Below, piece after piece: positions 5,592-13,298 of a DNA stretch of 13,687 nucleotides. Source of the DNA: DASPLH01 sp035627675 (lineage in GTDB: Bacteria; Acidobacteriota; Terriglobia; Terriglobales; Acidobacteriaceae); contig DASPLH010000253.1 in assembly GCA_035627675.1 (NCBI GenBank), forward strand, positions 1 to 13,687. The letters are read 5' to 3'. The translations under genes were made by a program, and so were the position numbers. Position 1 is the stretch's first letter, and every line of letters begins with the position of its first letter. The notes beneath the pieces are model-generated. The model did not search any database and was not told the origin of the DNA. It saw nothing but the letters and a program-made list of their open reading frames with translations.

Positions 5592-8500
5592 GTGATCAAC
5601 AGAATCATCGAGTTCAGCGCCGACCACAAGTTCATGGTGCTGATGCTGGTCGCAGTGGCAGCCGTCTTCGGCTGGCACTCCATGCAGAACACGAAGCTGG
5701 ACGCGATTCCCGACCTCAGCGATACGCAGGTCATCGTGTACGCCAAGTGGGACCGCAGTCCCGACATCATCGAAGACCAGGTCACGTATCCGGTCACCTC
5801 GGCGCTTCTCGGAATGCCGAAGGTGAAGGACATCCGCGGGTTCTCTGACTTCGGCTTCTCGTACATCTACATCGTGTTCGAGGAGGGCACCGACATCTAC
5901 TGGGCGCGCTCGCGCACGCTCGAGTATCTGAACTCCGTGACGCCGCGGCTGCCCAAGGGAGTCAGTATCGAACTCGCCAAGGACGCAACCGCGGTCGGAT
6001 GGGTGTACCAGTACGCGCTCGTAGATGAAACGGGCGAATACAGCCTTGAGCAGATGCGCAGCTTCCAGGATTGGTATCTGCGTTACGCCCTGCAGGCGGT
6101 GCCGGGCGTCGCGGAAGTCGTGCCCGTCGGCGGCTTCGTTCGCGAATACCAGGTCAACATCGATCCCAACCGTCTGCTCGCCTACAAGCTCCCCATCGAG
6201 ATGGTCGCCGAAGCCATTCGGAAATCGAATGACGAAATCGGCGCGCGGCTGGTGGAGTTCTCCGGACGCGAGTACATGGTGCGCGGCAAGGGCTACATCA
6301 AATCGCTCGACGACATCCGCAATGTCGTCGTGATGACCAATGCTCAGTCGGGCACCCCTGTGCGGGTGAAGGACGTCGCCACCGTGACGTTTGGTCCCGA
6401 GATGCGGCGCGGCGTGGCCGATCTCGACGGACGGGGCGAGGTCGTCGGTGGCGTGGTGATCATGCGCTTCGGCGAGAACGCCGACAAGGTCATCGAACGC
6501 GTGAAGGCCAAGATCGCCGAAGTCCAGCCGATGCTCCCCAAGGGGCTGAAGCTGGTTCCAACCTACGACCGTTCCGAGCTGATCGACCGGTCCATCGACA
6601 ACGTGAAAGACACGCTGATCGAGGAACTGATCATCGTCAGCCTGGTGATCCTGATCTTCCTGTGGCACTTTCCGAGCGCGGCGATCCCGATCATCACCAT
6701 CCCCATCACGGTGCTGCTCGCGTTCATCCCCATGCAGATGTCCGGCATGACGGCGAACATCATGTCGCTCGGCGGTATCGCCGTGGCTATCGGAGCCATG
6801 GTGGATGCGGCCGTTGTCGTAGTCGAACAGACGCACAAGAAGCTGGAGCAATGGGAGGCGGAGGGACGCAAGGGCGACTACAAGGACGTGATCGTTTCGG
6901 CCGTGAAGGAGGTCGGCGGCCCCAGCTTCTTTGCGCTGCTGGTGATCGCAGTGTCGTTCATCCCCGTGTTTGCCCTGGAAGCGCAGGAGGGCCGGCTATT
7001 CAAGCCGCTGGCGTTCACGAAGAACTTCGCCATGGCGATTGCCGCCGTGCTGGCCATCACTCTCGATCCGGCGCTGCGGCTGATCTTCACGCACGTCAAG
7101 ACCTACGACTTCCGGCCGCGATGGCTCTCACGCATCGCCAATGCCGTGCTGGTCGGCAAGATCCACAGCGAAGAGAACCACCCGATCAGCCGGCCCCTGA
7201 TGAAGCTGTATCAGCCGGTGGTCGAGTTCGTCCTGGAATATCGATGGGTGACGATTGCTGCCGCCGTGCTCCTGATGGTGGCGACGGTCCCTGTGTTCTA
7301 CCAGCTCGGCTCCGAGTTCATGCCTCCGCTCGATGAAGGCACGCTGCTCTACATGCCGACCACCCTTCCGGGAATCTCCGTCGCCGAGGCCACCCGCCTG
7401 CTCCAGGAGCAGGACAAGGCGCTCAAGAGTTTCCCCGAGGTCGAGCGCGTATTCGGCAAGGCAGGTCGCGCGGAAAGCGCCACCGATCCCGCGCCATACT
7501 CAATGATGGAAACCACCATCGTGCTGAAGCCGCATGACCAGTGGCCAAAGCACAACCGCTGGTACTCCGGTCACGCACCGGAGTGGGCGCAGGGCATCCT
7601 TCGCCGCTTCTGGCCGGACCACAAGACCACTGAAGAGTTGATCTACGGGCCCGGCGGACTCAACGAGGCCGTCTCGTTCCCCGGAGTGGCAAATGCGTGG
7701 ACGATGCCGATCAAGGCTCGCATCGACATGCTGACCACGGGAATCCGCACTCCGGTCGGCATCAAGGTGCTTGGCTCCGACCTGGGCGAGATCGAACGCA
7801 TCGGCCGCGAGATCGAGGAGGCGCTAAAGGATGTTCCGGGCACCGCGAGCGCCTTCGCCGAACGCACCACGGGCGGCTACTTCCTTGATTTCGATCTGAA
7901 ACGCGACCAACTGGCCCGCTACGGACTCTCGGTTGAGGACGCGCAGATGGTTCTCATGTCGGCCGTAGGCGGAGAGCCCGTAAGCACCACGATCGAAGGT
8001 CGCGAGCGCTATCCGGTGAACGTGCGCTACTTCCGCGACTACCGCAGCGACATTCAGACGCTCGAGCGAGTACTGGTCACGACTCCCACGGGCGCGCAGA
8101 TCCCGCTGGGTCAGATCGCAGCCATCTCGATGAAGACCGGCCCCGGCATGATCCGCGACGAGAACGGACGGCTCAGCGGTTACGTGTACGTGGACGTCTC
8201 CGGCCGCGACGTCGGCAGCTATGTGGACGAGGCGCGCCGGATCGTGGTCGAGAAGGTGAAGGTCCCCACCGGATACCAGCTCGTCTGGAGCGGGCAGTTC
8301 GAATCCATGCAGCGCGTGAAGGAACGCCTGAAGCTCGTGCTTCCGATCACGCTCTTCATCGTTGTCCTGTTGCTCTACGCAAACACCGGGTCGGCGGTGA
8401 AGACCGGCATCATCCTGTTGGCCGTGCCGTTCTCGGCCATCGGCGCGGTCTGGCTGCTTTACTGGCTCGGCTACAACATGAGCGTTGCCGTCTGGGTCGG

Positions 8501-8894
8501 ACTCATCGCGCTGCTTGGCGTGGATGCGGAAACCGCCGTATTCATGCTGCTGTACCTCGACCTCGCGTACAACGACGCCCGCGACAAGGGTCGCCTGAAC
8601 ACTTGGGGCGATCTCCGCGAAGCCATCGTTCATGGAGCCGTGAAACGTCTCCGTCCGAAGATCATGACCGTTGCCTGCATGCTCTTCGGCCTGCTACCGA
8701 TCATGTGGTCCGACGGGGCAGGCTCCGATGTGATGAAGCGCATCGCGGCGCCGATGATCGGCGGCATCGTCACCAGCTTCATCATGGAGCTGATCGTTTA
8801 CCCGCCAGTCTTTGCAATCTGGAAATGGAATTGGGAAGTGAAGCCTGCGCTTGCGCGCAACGCGGAAGCCCAGGAACTCGTACACGTCGATTAA
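5592..8894 (+). CDS. cusA: CusA-type HME-RND monovalent metal efflux pump
   Basis: This is the inner-membrane, proton-driven pump that exports Cu(I)/Ag(I) through CusB and CusC. At 1100 residues it is slightly longer than E. coli CusA (1047), with extra sequence near 645-680. The three methionines that bind metal in E. coli CusA (M573, M623, M672) are all present: M588 in LLYMPTTLPGIS, M638 before METTI, and M713 in RIDMLTTGIRTP. Proton-relay residues also align: D405 in GAMVDAAVVVVE (single Asp, as in metal exporters), E980 in GVDAETAVF and K1023 in RLRPKIMTV. The N-terminal TM1 and IPDLSDTQVIVY are typical of CusA/CzcA. The GTG start at 5592 is fixed by AAGGGAGG at 5578-5585, six bases upstream. 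The Cus assignment rather than Czc (Zn/Co/Cd) rests on the Met triad and on the CusB-like adaptor. Confidence 0.96.
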   Translation: MINRIIEFSADHKFMVLMLVAVAAVFGWHSMQNTKLDAIPDLSDTQVIVYAKWDRSPDIIEDQVTYPVTSALLGMPKVKDIRGFSDFGFSYIYIVFEEGTDIYWARSRTLEYLNSVTPRLPKGVSIELAKDATAVGWVYQYALVDETGEYSLEQMRSFQDWYLRYALQAVPGVAEVVPVGGFVREYQVNIDPNRLLAYKLPIEMVAEAIRKSNDEIGARLVEFSGREYMVRGKGYIKSLDDIRNVVVMTNAQSGTPVRVKDVATVTFGPEMRRGVADLDGRGEVVGGVVIMRFGENADKVIERVKAKIAEVQPMLPKGLKLVPTYDRSELIDRSIDNVKDTLIEELIIVSLVILIFLWHFPSAAIPIITIPITVLLAFIPMQMSGMTANIMSLGGIAVAIGAMVDAAVVVVEQTHKKLEQWEAEGRKGDYKDVIVSAVKEVGGPSFFALLVIAVSFIPVFALEAQEGRLFKPLAFTKNFAMAIAAVLAITLDPALRLIFTHVKTYDFRPRWLSRIANAVLVGKIHSEENHPISRPLMKLYQPVVEFVLEYRWVTIAAAVLLMVATVPVFYQLGSEFMPPLDEGTLLYMPTTLPGISVAEATRLLQEQDKALKSFPEVERVFGKAGRAESATDPAPYSMMETTIVLKPHDQWPKHNRWYSGHAPEWAQGILRRFWPDHKTTEELIYGPGGLNEAVSFPGVANAWTMPIKARIDMLTTGIRTPVGIKVLGSDLGEIERIGREIEEALKDVPGTASAFAERTTGGYFLDFDLKRDQLARYGLSVEDAQMVLMSAVGGEPVSTTIEGRERYPVNVRYFRDYRSDIQTLERVLVTTPTGAQIPLGQIAAISMKTGPGMIRDENGRLSGYVYVDVSGRDVGSYVDEARRIVVEKVKVPTGYQLVWSGQFESMQRVKERLKLVLPITLFIVVLLLYANTGSAVKTGIILLAVPFSAIGAVWLLYWLGYNMSVAVWVGLIALLGVDAETAVFMLLYLDLAYNDARDKGRLNTWGDLREAIVHGAVKRLRPKIMTVACMLFGLLPIMWSDGAGSDVMKRIAAPMIGGIVTSFIMELIVYPPVFAIWKWNWEVKPALARNAEAQELVHVD

Positions 8895-8917
8895 CGAAAC
8901 CACAAAGGAGCCATTCG

Positions 8918-9238
8918 ATGAAAACCAAGTTGTCCGCAGTCCTCGCCCTCGCGCTTGTATTCACCCTCGCGTCGTTCGCCTCGCAAACGGCAGTGACCGG
9001 AATCCTGACCGACGATATGTGCACCAAGAAGCACATGATGCCCGGCAAGCCGAACGCCGACTGCGTTCGTGAGTGCATCAAGCACGGCGCGAAGTACGTC
9101 GTCGTGTCCGGAGGGAAGGTCTTCGTACTCAAGGGCAATCCGGAGGAGTTCAGCCCTCTGGCTGGAAAGAAAGTGAAGATCACGGGAGAACAGAAGGGCG
9201 ACACGTTCACCGTTGCTTCCATCGAAGCCGCACAGTAG
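8918..9238 (+). CDS. Small exported Cys/His/Met-containing protein (DUF5818-like), CusF-like position
   Basis: The protein has 106 residues, starting at ATG 8918 after a strong ribosome site AAAGGAG (8904-8910). Residues 1-22 are a signal peptide (KTK, hydrophobic core, SFA-S). The mature part has TGILTDDMC at 27-35, KKHMM (37-41), C49 and C53 in DCVRECIKHGAKYVV, and strands such as GGKVFVLKGN and KKVKITGEQKGDTFTVASI. This strand-rich plan looks like a small OB-type barrel. Short proteins of this style are frequent in Acidobacteriota and I associate them with DUF5818; that name needs a profile search. C35, H39, M40, M41, C49 and C53 are candidate soft-metal ligands. It follows cusA by 23 bases and is in the place where CusF, the periplasmic metallochaperone, occurs in other Cus operons, so a metal-carrier role is proposed. 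It is not a CusF homologue by motif. Confidence 0.85.
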   Translation: MKTKLSAVLALALVFTLASFASQTAVTGILTDDMCTKKHMMPGKPNADCVRECIKHGAKYVVVSGGKVFVLKGNPEEFSPLAGKKVKITGEQKGDTFTVASIEAAQ

Positions 9239-9253
9239 CACGTGGCGCGACAA

Positions 9254-9280
9254 CTGGGCCGTCGATGTCCGGCGGCCCAG
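9254..9280. terminator. Hairpin between convergent operons, terminator-like without T tract
   Basis: An 11-bp stem with one T-G pair (9254-9264 with 9270-9280, outer arms CTGGGCCG/CGGCCCAG) closes a 5-base loop, midway between the convergent stops at 9238 and 9293. No T-run follows on either strand, so it may block read-through or protect 3' ends rather than act as a classic intrinsic terminator. Its size and sequence closely resemble the hairpin at 573-599. Confidence 0.6.
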
Positions 9281-9292
9281 GGTCCACGCCTG

Positions 9293-9745
9293 CTACTCGG
9301 CGCGCTTTCTGCCCATGCGCCCGCCGCCGTGCATCATGCCCGGGCCGTGACACGCACCGCACATGAATTTACCTTTCGCCGCATTGAGCCGTTTCTCGAT
9401 CGCCTCGGCAGACTCGCCTGCGCTCGTGGTGCGGCGCACGTGAACATTGCGGGCAAACTCCCGAACTGCTTTCACGTCTTCGGACATCGTGGCACGCTCG
9501 GAGCCCTTCATCGTGGCTATGCGCGCGTCGAGCCGCTCGAGCGCCTCCATGGCGCGCTTCATCTCGGCGGCGTCCACCATCTTCTGCTCATTGGTCACGA
9601 AGTGAAAACTGCCGGGCCGGCCTCCAAACTCATCCTTCTCGGTCGGCAGGACGGGAACATCGATGTTGGAAGGCGTCTGCGGCGCTGCGGTCGCGAGCAT
9701 TGCGACGCCAATCACTGCAACCAGCCCGAGGATCATCGATTTCAC
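9293..9745 (-). CDS. Exported protein with one C-terminal CxxCH haem-binding motif
   Basis: The protein has 150 residues with GTG start at 9745, supported by AGGAG at 9758-9754, eight bases upstream. Residues 1-21 form a signal peptide ending TAA-P. Residues 55-125 are mainly charged, probably helical sequence (NEQKMVDAAEMKRAMEALE, then KRLNAAKGKF). The only Cys residues are C129 and C132 in CGACHGPGMMHGGG, a c-type haem site (CxxCH, H133) near the C-terminus, followed by H139 and Met residues that could be the second axial ligand or bind copper. I do not recognise the family; it is not a standard cytochrome c fold, where CxxCH is near the N-terminus. It is the last gene of the minus-strand RND operon, 33 bases after the DUF2892 gene. 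A periplasmic electron carrier or a metal/haem-binding accessory are both possible. Confidence 0.78.
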   Translation of the reverse strand: MKSMILGLVAVIGVAMLATAAPQTPSNIDVPVLPTEKDEFGGRPGSFHFVTNEQKMVDAAEMKRAMEALERLDARIATMKGSERATMSEDVKAVREFARNVHVRRTTSAGESAEAIEKRLNAAKGKFMCGACHGPGMMHGGGRMGRKRAE

Positions 9746-9778
9746 CTGTTCTTCTCCTTTCGCGTAATTGCCATGGTT

Positions 9779-10006
9779 CTAACGCGCATCCTTCGCCAGC
9801 GCCTTCGTCTCGCAGACGGCGTCACGCAAGCCCATCGCGCGAAAGACCCACATGGCAGGGCACCAGTTGGTGAACGCCGATTGCAGCAGGTTCAGCCCAA
9901 CGAACGCCGTCAGGAAGTGCCAGTACGGAGAGACGTAGTGGGCAAGCGCCATCGATCCGAGAACGACAGTCCCGGCCATCATTCGCAGTGCTCGTTCAAC
10001 AGTCAT
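9779..10006 (-). CDS. YgaP-like DUF2892 inner-membrane protein
   Basis: This is a small membrane protein of 75 residues with two hydrophobic helices (about 8-24 and 29-46) and the family signature GLNLLQSAFTNWCP (38-50), as in the membrane part of YgaP, where it is fused to a rhodanese domain. No rhodanese domain is present here. C49 lies just after the second helix and C65 in the short tail. AGGAGG at 10017-10012, five bases before the ATG, is the strongest ribosome site in the window. It follows the RND pump gene by 16 bases, so it belongs to that operon. Function of stand-alone DUF2892 proteins is unclear; links with sulfur-handling enzymes and with RND pumps are known from gene neighbourhoods, so a role in a redox or thiol-linked step is only an inference. 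Confidence 0.88.
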   Translation of the reverse strand: MTVERALRMMAGTVVLGSMALAHYVSPYWHFLTAFVGLNLLQSAFTNWCPAMWVFRAMGLRDAVCETKALAKDAR

Positions 10007-10022
10007 AAACTCCTCCTTTTAT

Positions 10023-13000
10023 CTAACCGGATATCTGCGGCGACAGATCATGCGTCGCCTGATCGCTTTGGGTTCCTGCGTCACCGCGCTGCGTGCCGCC
10101 CTGCGCGTTGCCGAGTTTCTTCTGCACCATGTAGTAGAGCACCGGCACGGCCATGCGCGACAGCAGCGTAGAAGCCACCTCGCCCGCCATCAAGGAAACC
10201 GCGAGTCCCTGGAAGATCGGGTCGAACAGGATCACGCTCGCGCCCACCACCACGGCGGCCGCCGTCAGCAGCATCGGGCGGAAGCGTACGGCTCCGGCGT
10301 CCACGACCGCCTCTTCCAGCGACATGCCTTGCTTCTGGCGCAATTCGATGAAGTCCACGAGGATGATCGAGTTCCTCACGATGATTCCCGCGCCGGCGAT
10401 GAAGCCGATCATGGACGTCGCCGTGAAGAACGCTCCCATCAGCGCATGTGCCGGCAGGATTCCGATCAGCGTCAGCGGGATCGGAGCCATGATCACCAGC
10501 GGCGTGACGAACGAGCGGAACCAGCCGACGACCAGCACGTAAATCAGCACCAGCACGGCGGCGAATGCCAGTCCAAGGTCGCGGAAAACTTCGATGCTGA
10601 TGTGCCACTCTCCATCCCACTTCATCGAGTAGCGCTCGGTTGACGGAGGCTGCACGGCGTTGAACCGCTGGAGGCCGTATCCCGCCGGCAACTTCAGCTT
10701 GTCAAGCTCCTCGTTCATCCGCAGGATGGCGTACACAGGGCTCTCCTCGCCCCCGGCAACATCGCCGGTCACGTACACCACGCGCTGCATGTTCTTGCGG
10801 TAAGCGCTCGGGTCGATAACGGTCTTCTCCAGCGTCGTCAGCTCGCCGAGCGAAACCTGCCGGCCCGTGGCGGTGGGCAGCTTCACGCTCTGCAGGCTTT
10901 CAATACTGGAGCGGTCGGCGCGGCTGAACCGCACGTTGATCGGCACGTCCTCCCGGTCCGTCGTCGAGTGCAGCAGCCCGGCATTCGCGCCACGCAGCCC
11001 GATCTCCAGCGTCTTCGTCACGTCACGGGCCGAGACACCGTGCAGGGAAGCCTTCTCCAGATCGACTTTCAGGTCGTACTTCTGCTGCGGATCTTCCACG
11101 TACCAGTCCACATCGACAACGCCCGGAGTCGCCTGGAAGATCTGCTTCACCTGCTTCGCGACGTCCATCTGACCCTTCAAGTCGGGACCGTAGATCTCAG
11201 CCACGAGGGTCTGCAACACCGGGGGGCCCGGCGGCACTTCGCTCACCTTGACGCGCGCGCCATACGGCTGAGCGATCCGCACCAGTTCCGGACGAAGCCT
11301 TCGCGCGATTTCGTGGCTCTGCTCGCTGCGCTCGTCCTTCGGCAGCAGGTTGACCTGGATGTCGGCCTGGTTCGGCCCGCGCCGGAGGAAGTAGTGCCGG
11401 ACCAACCCGTTGAAGTTGTAAGGACCGGAGGTTCCCGCGTAAATCTGATAGTTCGCGATTTCGTCCTGCGTGGCGAGGAACCGTCCGAGTTGCTGCGCGA
11501 CTTCGGTCGTGCGCTCCAGCGTGGTTCCATCCGGCATGTCTATGATCACCTGGAACTCGCTCTTGTTGTCGAAGGGCAGCATCTTCACCTTCACCCACTT
11601 GAGCGGCACGAACAGGATGGCCAGAAGCAACAGCACAACCACGCCGGCAAGGAACGCGTGTCGCTTGCCTGCGCTGGCAATGAGCGGGTTCATCAGACGG
11701 CGGTAGAGCCGCGTCGTGCGGCCTTCGCTTTCATGGTGTCCCGTGCCGTGACCCGCGTAGTGGCGCAACAGTCGCATCGCCGCCCAGGGCGACACGACAA
11801 ACGCGACAATCAACGAGAACAACATCGCCGCAGAGGCGCCAACGGGGATGGGACGCATGTACGGGCCCATCAGTCCGCTCACAAATGCCATCGGCAGGAT
11901 GGCCGCAATCACCGTGAAGGTAGCCAGGATCGTAGGATTGCCAACTTCGTCCACCGCTTCCAGCGCAACCTCGGTCAGGGAACGGCCGCGGCTGCTCGGG
12001 AGCCGGAAGTGACGGACGATGTTCTCGACCACGACAATGGCGTCGTCGACCAGGATGCCGATGCTGAAGATCAGCGCGAAGAGCGTGACCCGGTTCAGCG
12101 TGTAGCCGTAGAGATAGAAGATCGCCAGCGTGAGCGCCAGGGTCACCGGAACCGCCAGCAACACGACACCGGACTCGCGCCATCCCAGCGCCAGGGCAAT
12201 CAGCAGCGTGACCGACAACGTTGCCAGCAGGAGGTGCTTCAGCAGTTCGTCCGATTTTTCCTTCGCGGTCTCGCCATAGTTGCGCGTCGTCGTGATGTTC
12301 AGGTCTGCCGGCAGCACGTTCCCGCGCAACTCGTGTACATGTTGCTCGATGCGCTCGGAGATATGAGTCGCGTTCGTGCCCTTGCGCTTGGCAATCGTCA
12401 GCGTCACCGCAGGAGAGTCGTTTGCAGCCGCCTTCGTGCCGCCGGCAGCTTCGCGGAACAGCACATAGTCGGTCGGTTCTGCCGGCCCGTCCTCGATCGT
12501 TTCGGCGACATCGCGCAGGTACACCGGCCGGCCGTTCTTCACCGACACGACCACCTGTTCGAGATCGGCTGCCGTGGTCAGAAAGCGTCCAGCCTGGACT
12601 TGAAACTCCGTGTTCCCGCTGGCGAACGAACCCGCTTCCGCGCGCATGTTCGCCGCCTGCAGGCTTTCCATCACCTGCCCCGCGGCGACTCCGTAGGACG
12701 CCAACCGTTGCGGATCGAGCACCACGCGTACGGCCCGCGGCTGTCCACCGATGATCTTCGTTTCCGAAACGTCGTCCACCTGCTTGATCGAGTGCTCCAG
12801 TTCGGCGGCGATCTGTCGCAGGCGATGCCAGTCGTACTGAGGTCCCCACAGGGTCAACGCCACGATCGGCACGTCGTCGATCGAGCGCACCTTCACAATC
12901 GGTTGCGATACGCCCTGGGGAATCTGGTCGAGGTGTGAATAGAGTTGGTTGTACGTCTTGATGATCGCGTCTTCTTCTTTCGTGCCGACCTGGAAGCGCA

Positions 13001-13298
13001 CGATGACCAGGCTCGCGCCCGGACGCGAAATCGAGTACAGGTACTCGACTCCGGGCACCTGCCTCAGCAACTTCTCCATCGGCACGCTGACGCGTTCTTC
13101 CACCTCGCGGGGTGTCGCCCCCGGCATGGCTACCATGACGTCGAGCATCGGGACGACGATCTGCGGCTCTTCCTCGCGCGGAGTCTGCCAGACGGCAAAT
13201 GCGCCAAGCAGGATCGCCGCCACGATGATGAGCGGCGTCAGCTTCGAATCGATGAAGCCGTGCGCGATCTTTCCTGCGATTCCCCGTGCGCCATTCAT
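10023..13298 (-). CDS. RND efflux pump inner-membrane subunit of a DUF2892-associated clade
   Basis: This is a full-length RND exporter of 1091 residues. TM1 is at about 21-37, followed by TPREEEPQIVVPMLDV, then two large periplasmic loops and twelve expected TM helices. The TM4 motif is double-Asp (D418, D419 in GILVDDAIVVVEN), as in AcrB-type proteins and unlike the single-Asp CusA. In TM10 the AcrB relay Lys is replaced by Arg (R975 in IIVRNSIILVDF). The following GxxP...GAG...A segment is replaced by FDPIFQGLAVSLMAGE. The Met triad of CusA is absent. It therefore belongs to a third RND type in this window, often annotated only as acriflavin resistance protein. The ATG overlaps the adaptor stop by 4 bases (ATGA), with GAGG at 13309-13306 as ribosome site. 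The neighbours (DUF2892, CxxCH protein) suggest an envelope redox or metal/sulfur link; substrate unknown. Confidence 0.93.
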   Translation of the reverse strand: MNGARGIAGKIAHGFIDSKLTPLIIVAAILLGAFAVWQTPREEEPQIVVPMLDVMVAMPGATPREVEERVSVPMEKLLRQVPGVEYLYSISRPGASLVIVRFQVGTKEEDAIIKTYNQLYSHLDQIPQGVSQPIVKVRSIDDVPIVALTLWGPQYDWHRLRQIAAELEHSIKQVDDVSETKIIGGQPRAVRVVLDPQRLASYGVAAGQVMESLQAANMRAEAGSFASGNTEFQVQAGRFLTTAADLEQVVVSVKNGRPVYLRDVAETIEDGPAEPTDYVLFREAAGGTKAAANDSPAVTLTIAKRKGTNATHISERIEQHVHELRGNVLPADLNITTTRNYGETAKEKSDELLKHLLLATLSVTLLIALALGWRESGVVLLAVPVTLALTLAIFYLYGYTLNRVTLFALIFSIGILVDDAIVVVENIVRHFRLPSSRGRSLTEVALEAVDEVGNPTILATFTVIAAILPMAFVSGLMGPYMRPIPVGASAAMLFSLIVAFVVSPWAAMRLLRHYAGHGTGHHESEGRTTRLYRRLMNPLIASAGKRHAFLAGVVVLLLLAILFVPLKWVKVKMLPFDNKSEFQVIIDMPDGTTLERTTEVAQQLGRFLATQDEIANYQIYAGTSGPYNFNGLVRHYFLRRGPNQADIQVNLLPKDERSEQSHEIARRLRPELVRIAQPYGARVKVSEVPPGPPVLQTLVAEIYGPDLKGQMDVAKQVKQIFQATPGVVDVDWYVEDPQQKYDLKVDLEKASLHGVSARDVTKTLEIGLRGANAGLLHSTTDREDVPINVRFSRADRSSIESLQSVKLPTATGRQVSLGELTTLEKTVIDPSAYRKNMQRVVYVTGDVAGGEESPVYAILRMNEELDKLKLPAGYGLQRFNAVQPPSTERYSMKWDGEWHISIEVFRDLGLAFAAVLVLIYVLVVGWFRSFVTPLVIMAPIPLTLIGILPAHALMGAFFTATSMIGFIAGAGIIVRNSIILVDFIELRQKQGMSLEEAVVDAGAVRFRPMLLTAAAVVVGASVILFDPIFQGLAVSLMAGEVASTLLSRMAVPVLYYMVQKKLGNAQGGTQRGDAGTQSDQATHDLSPQISG

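Noticed and set aside
4662..6851. Very long minus-strand open frame (729 codons) antisense to cusB/cusA
   Set aside because: It is a shadow of GC-rich coding DNA: His/Asp/Arg/Val-rich composition, no domain or ribosome site, and it lies opposite two certain genes.
9293..9745. Standard class I cytochrome c
   Set aside because: The single CxxCH is close to the C-terminus with too little sequence after it for the normal fold, so only a haem-motif protein is claimed.
10968..12938. Plus-strand open frame of 656 codons opposite the second RND pump
   Set aside because: Composition is dominated by Arg, Gln, His and Val without a recognisable fold, a typical antisense shadow of a high-GC gene.
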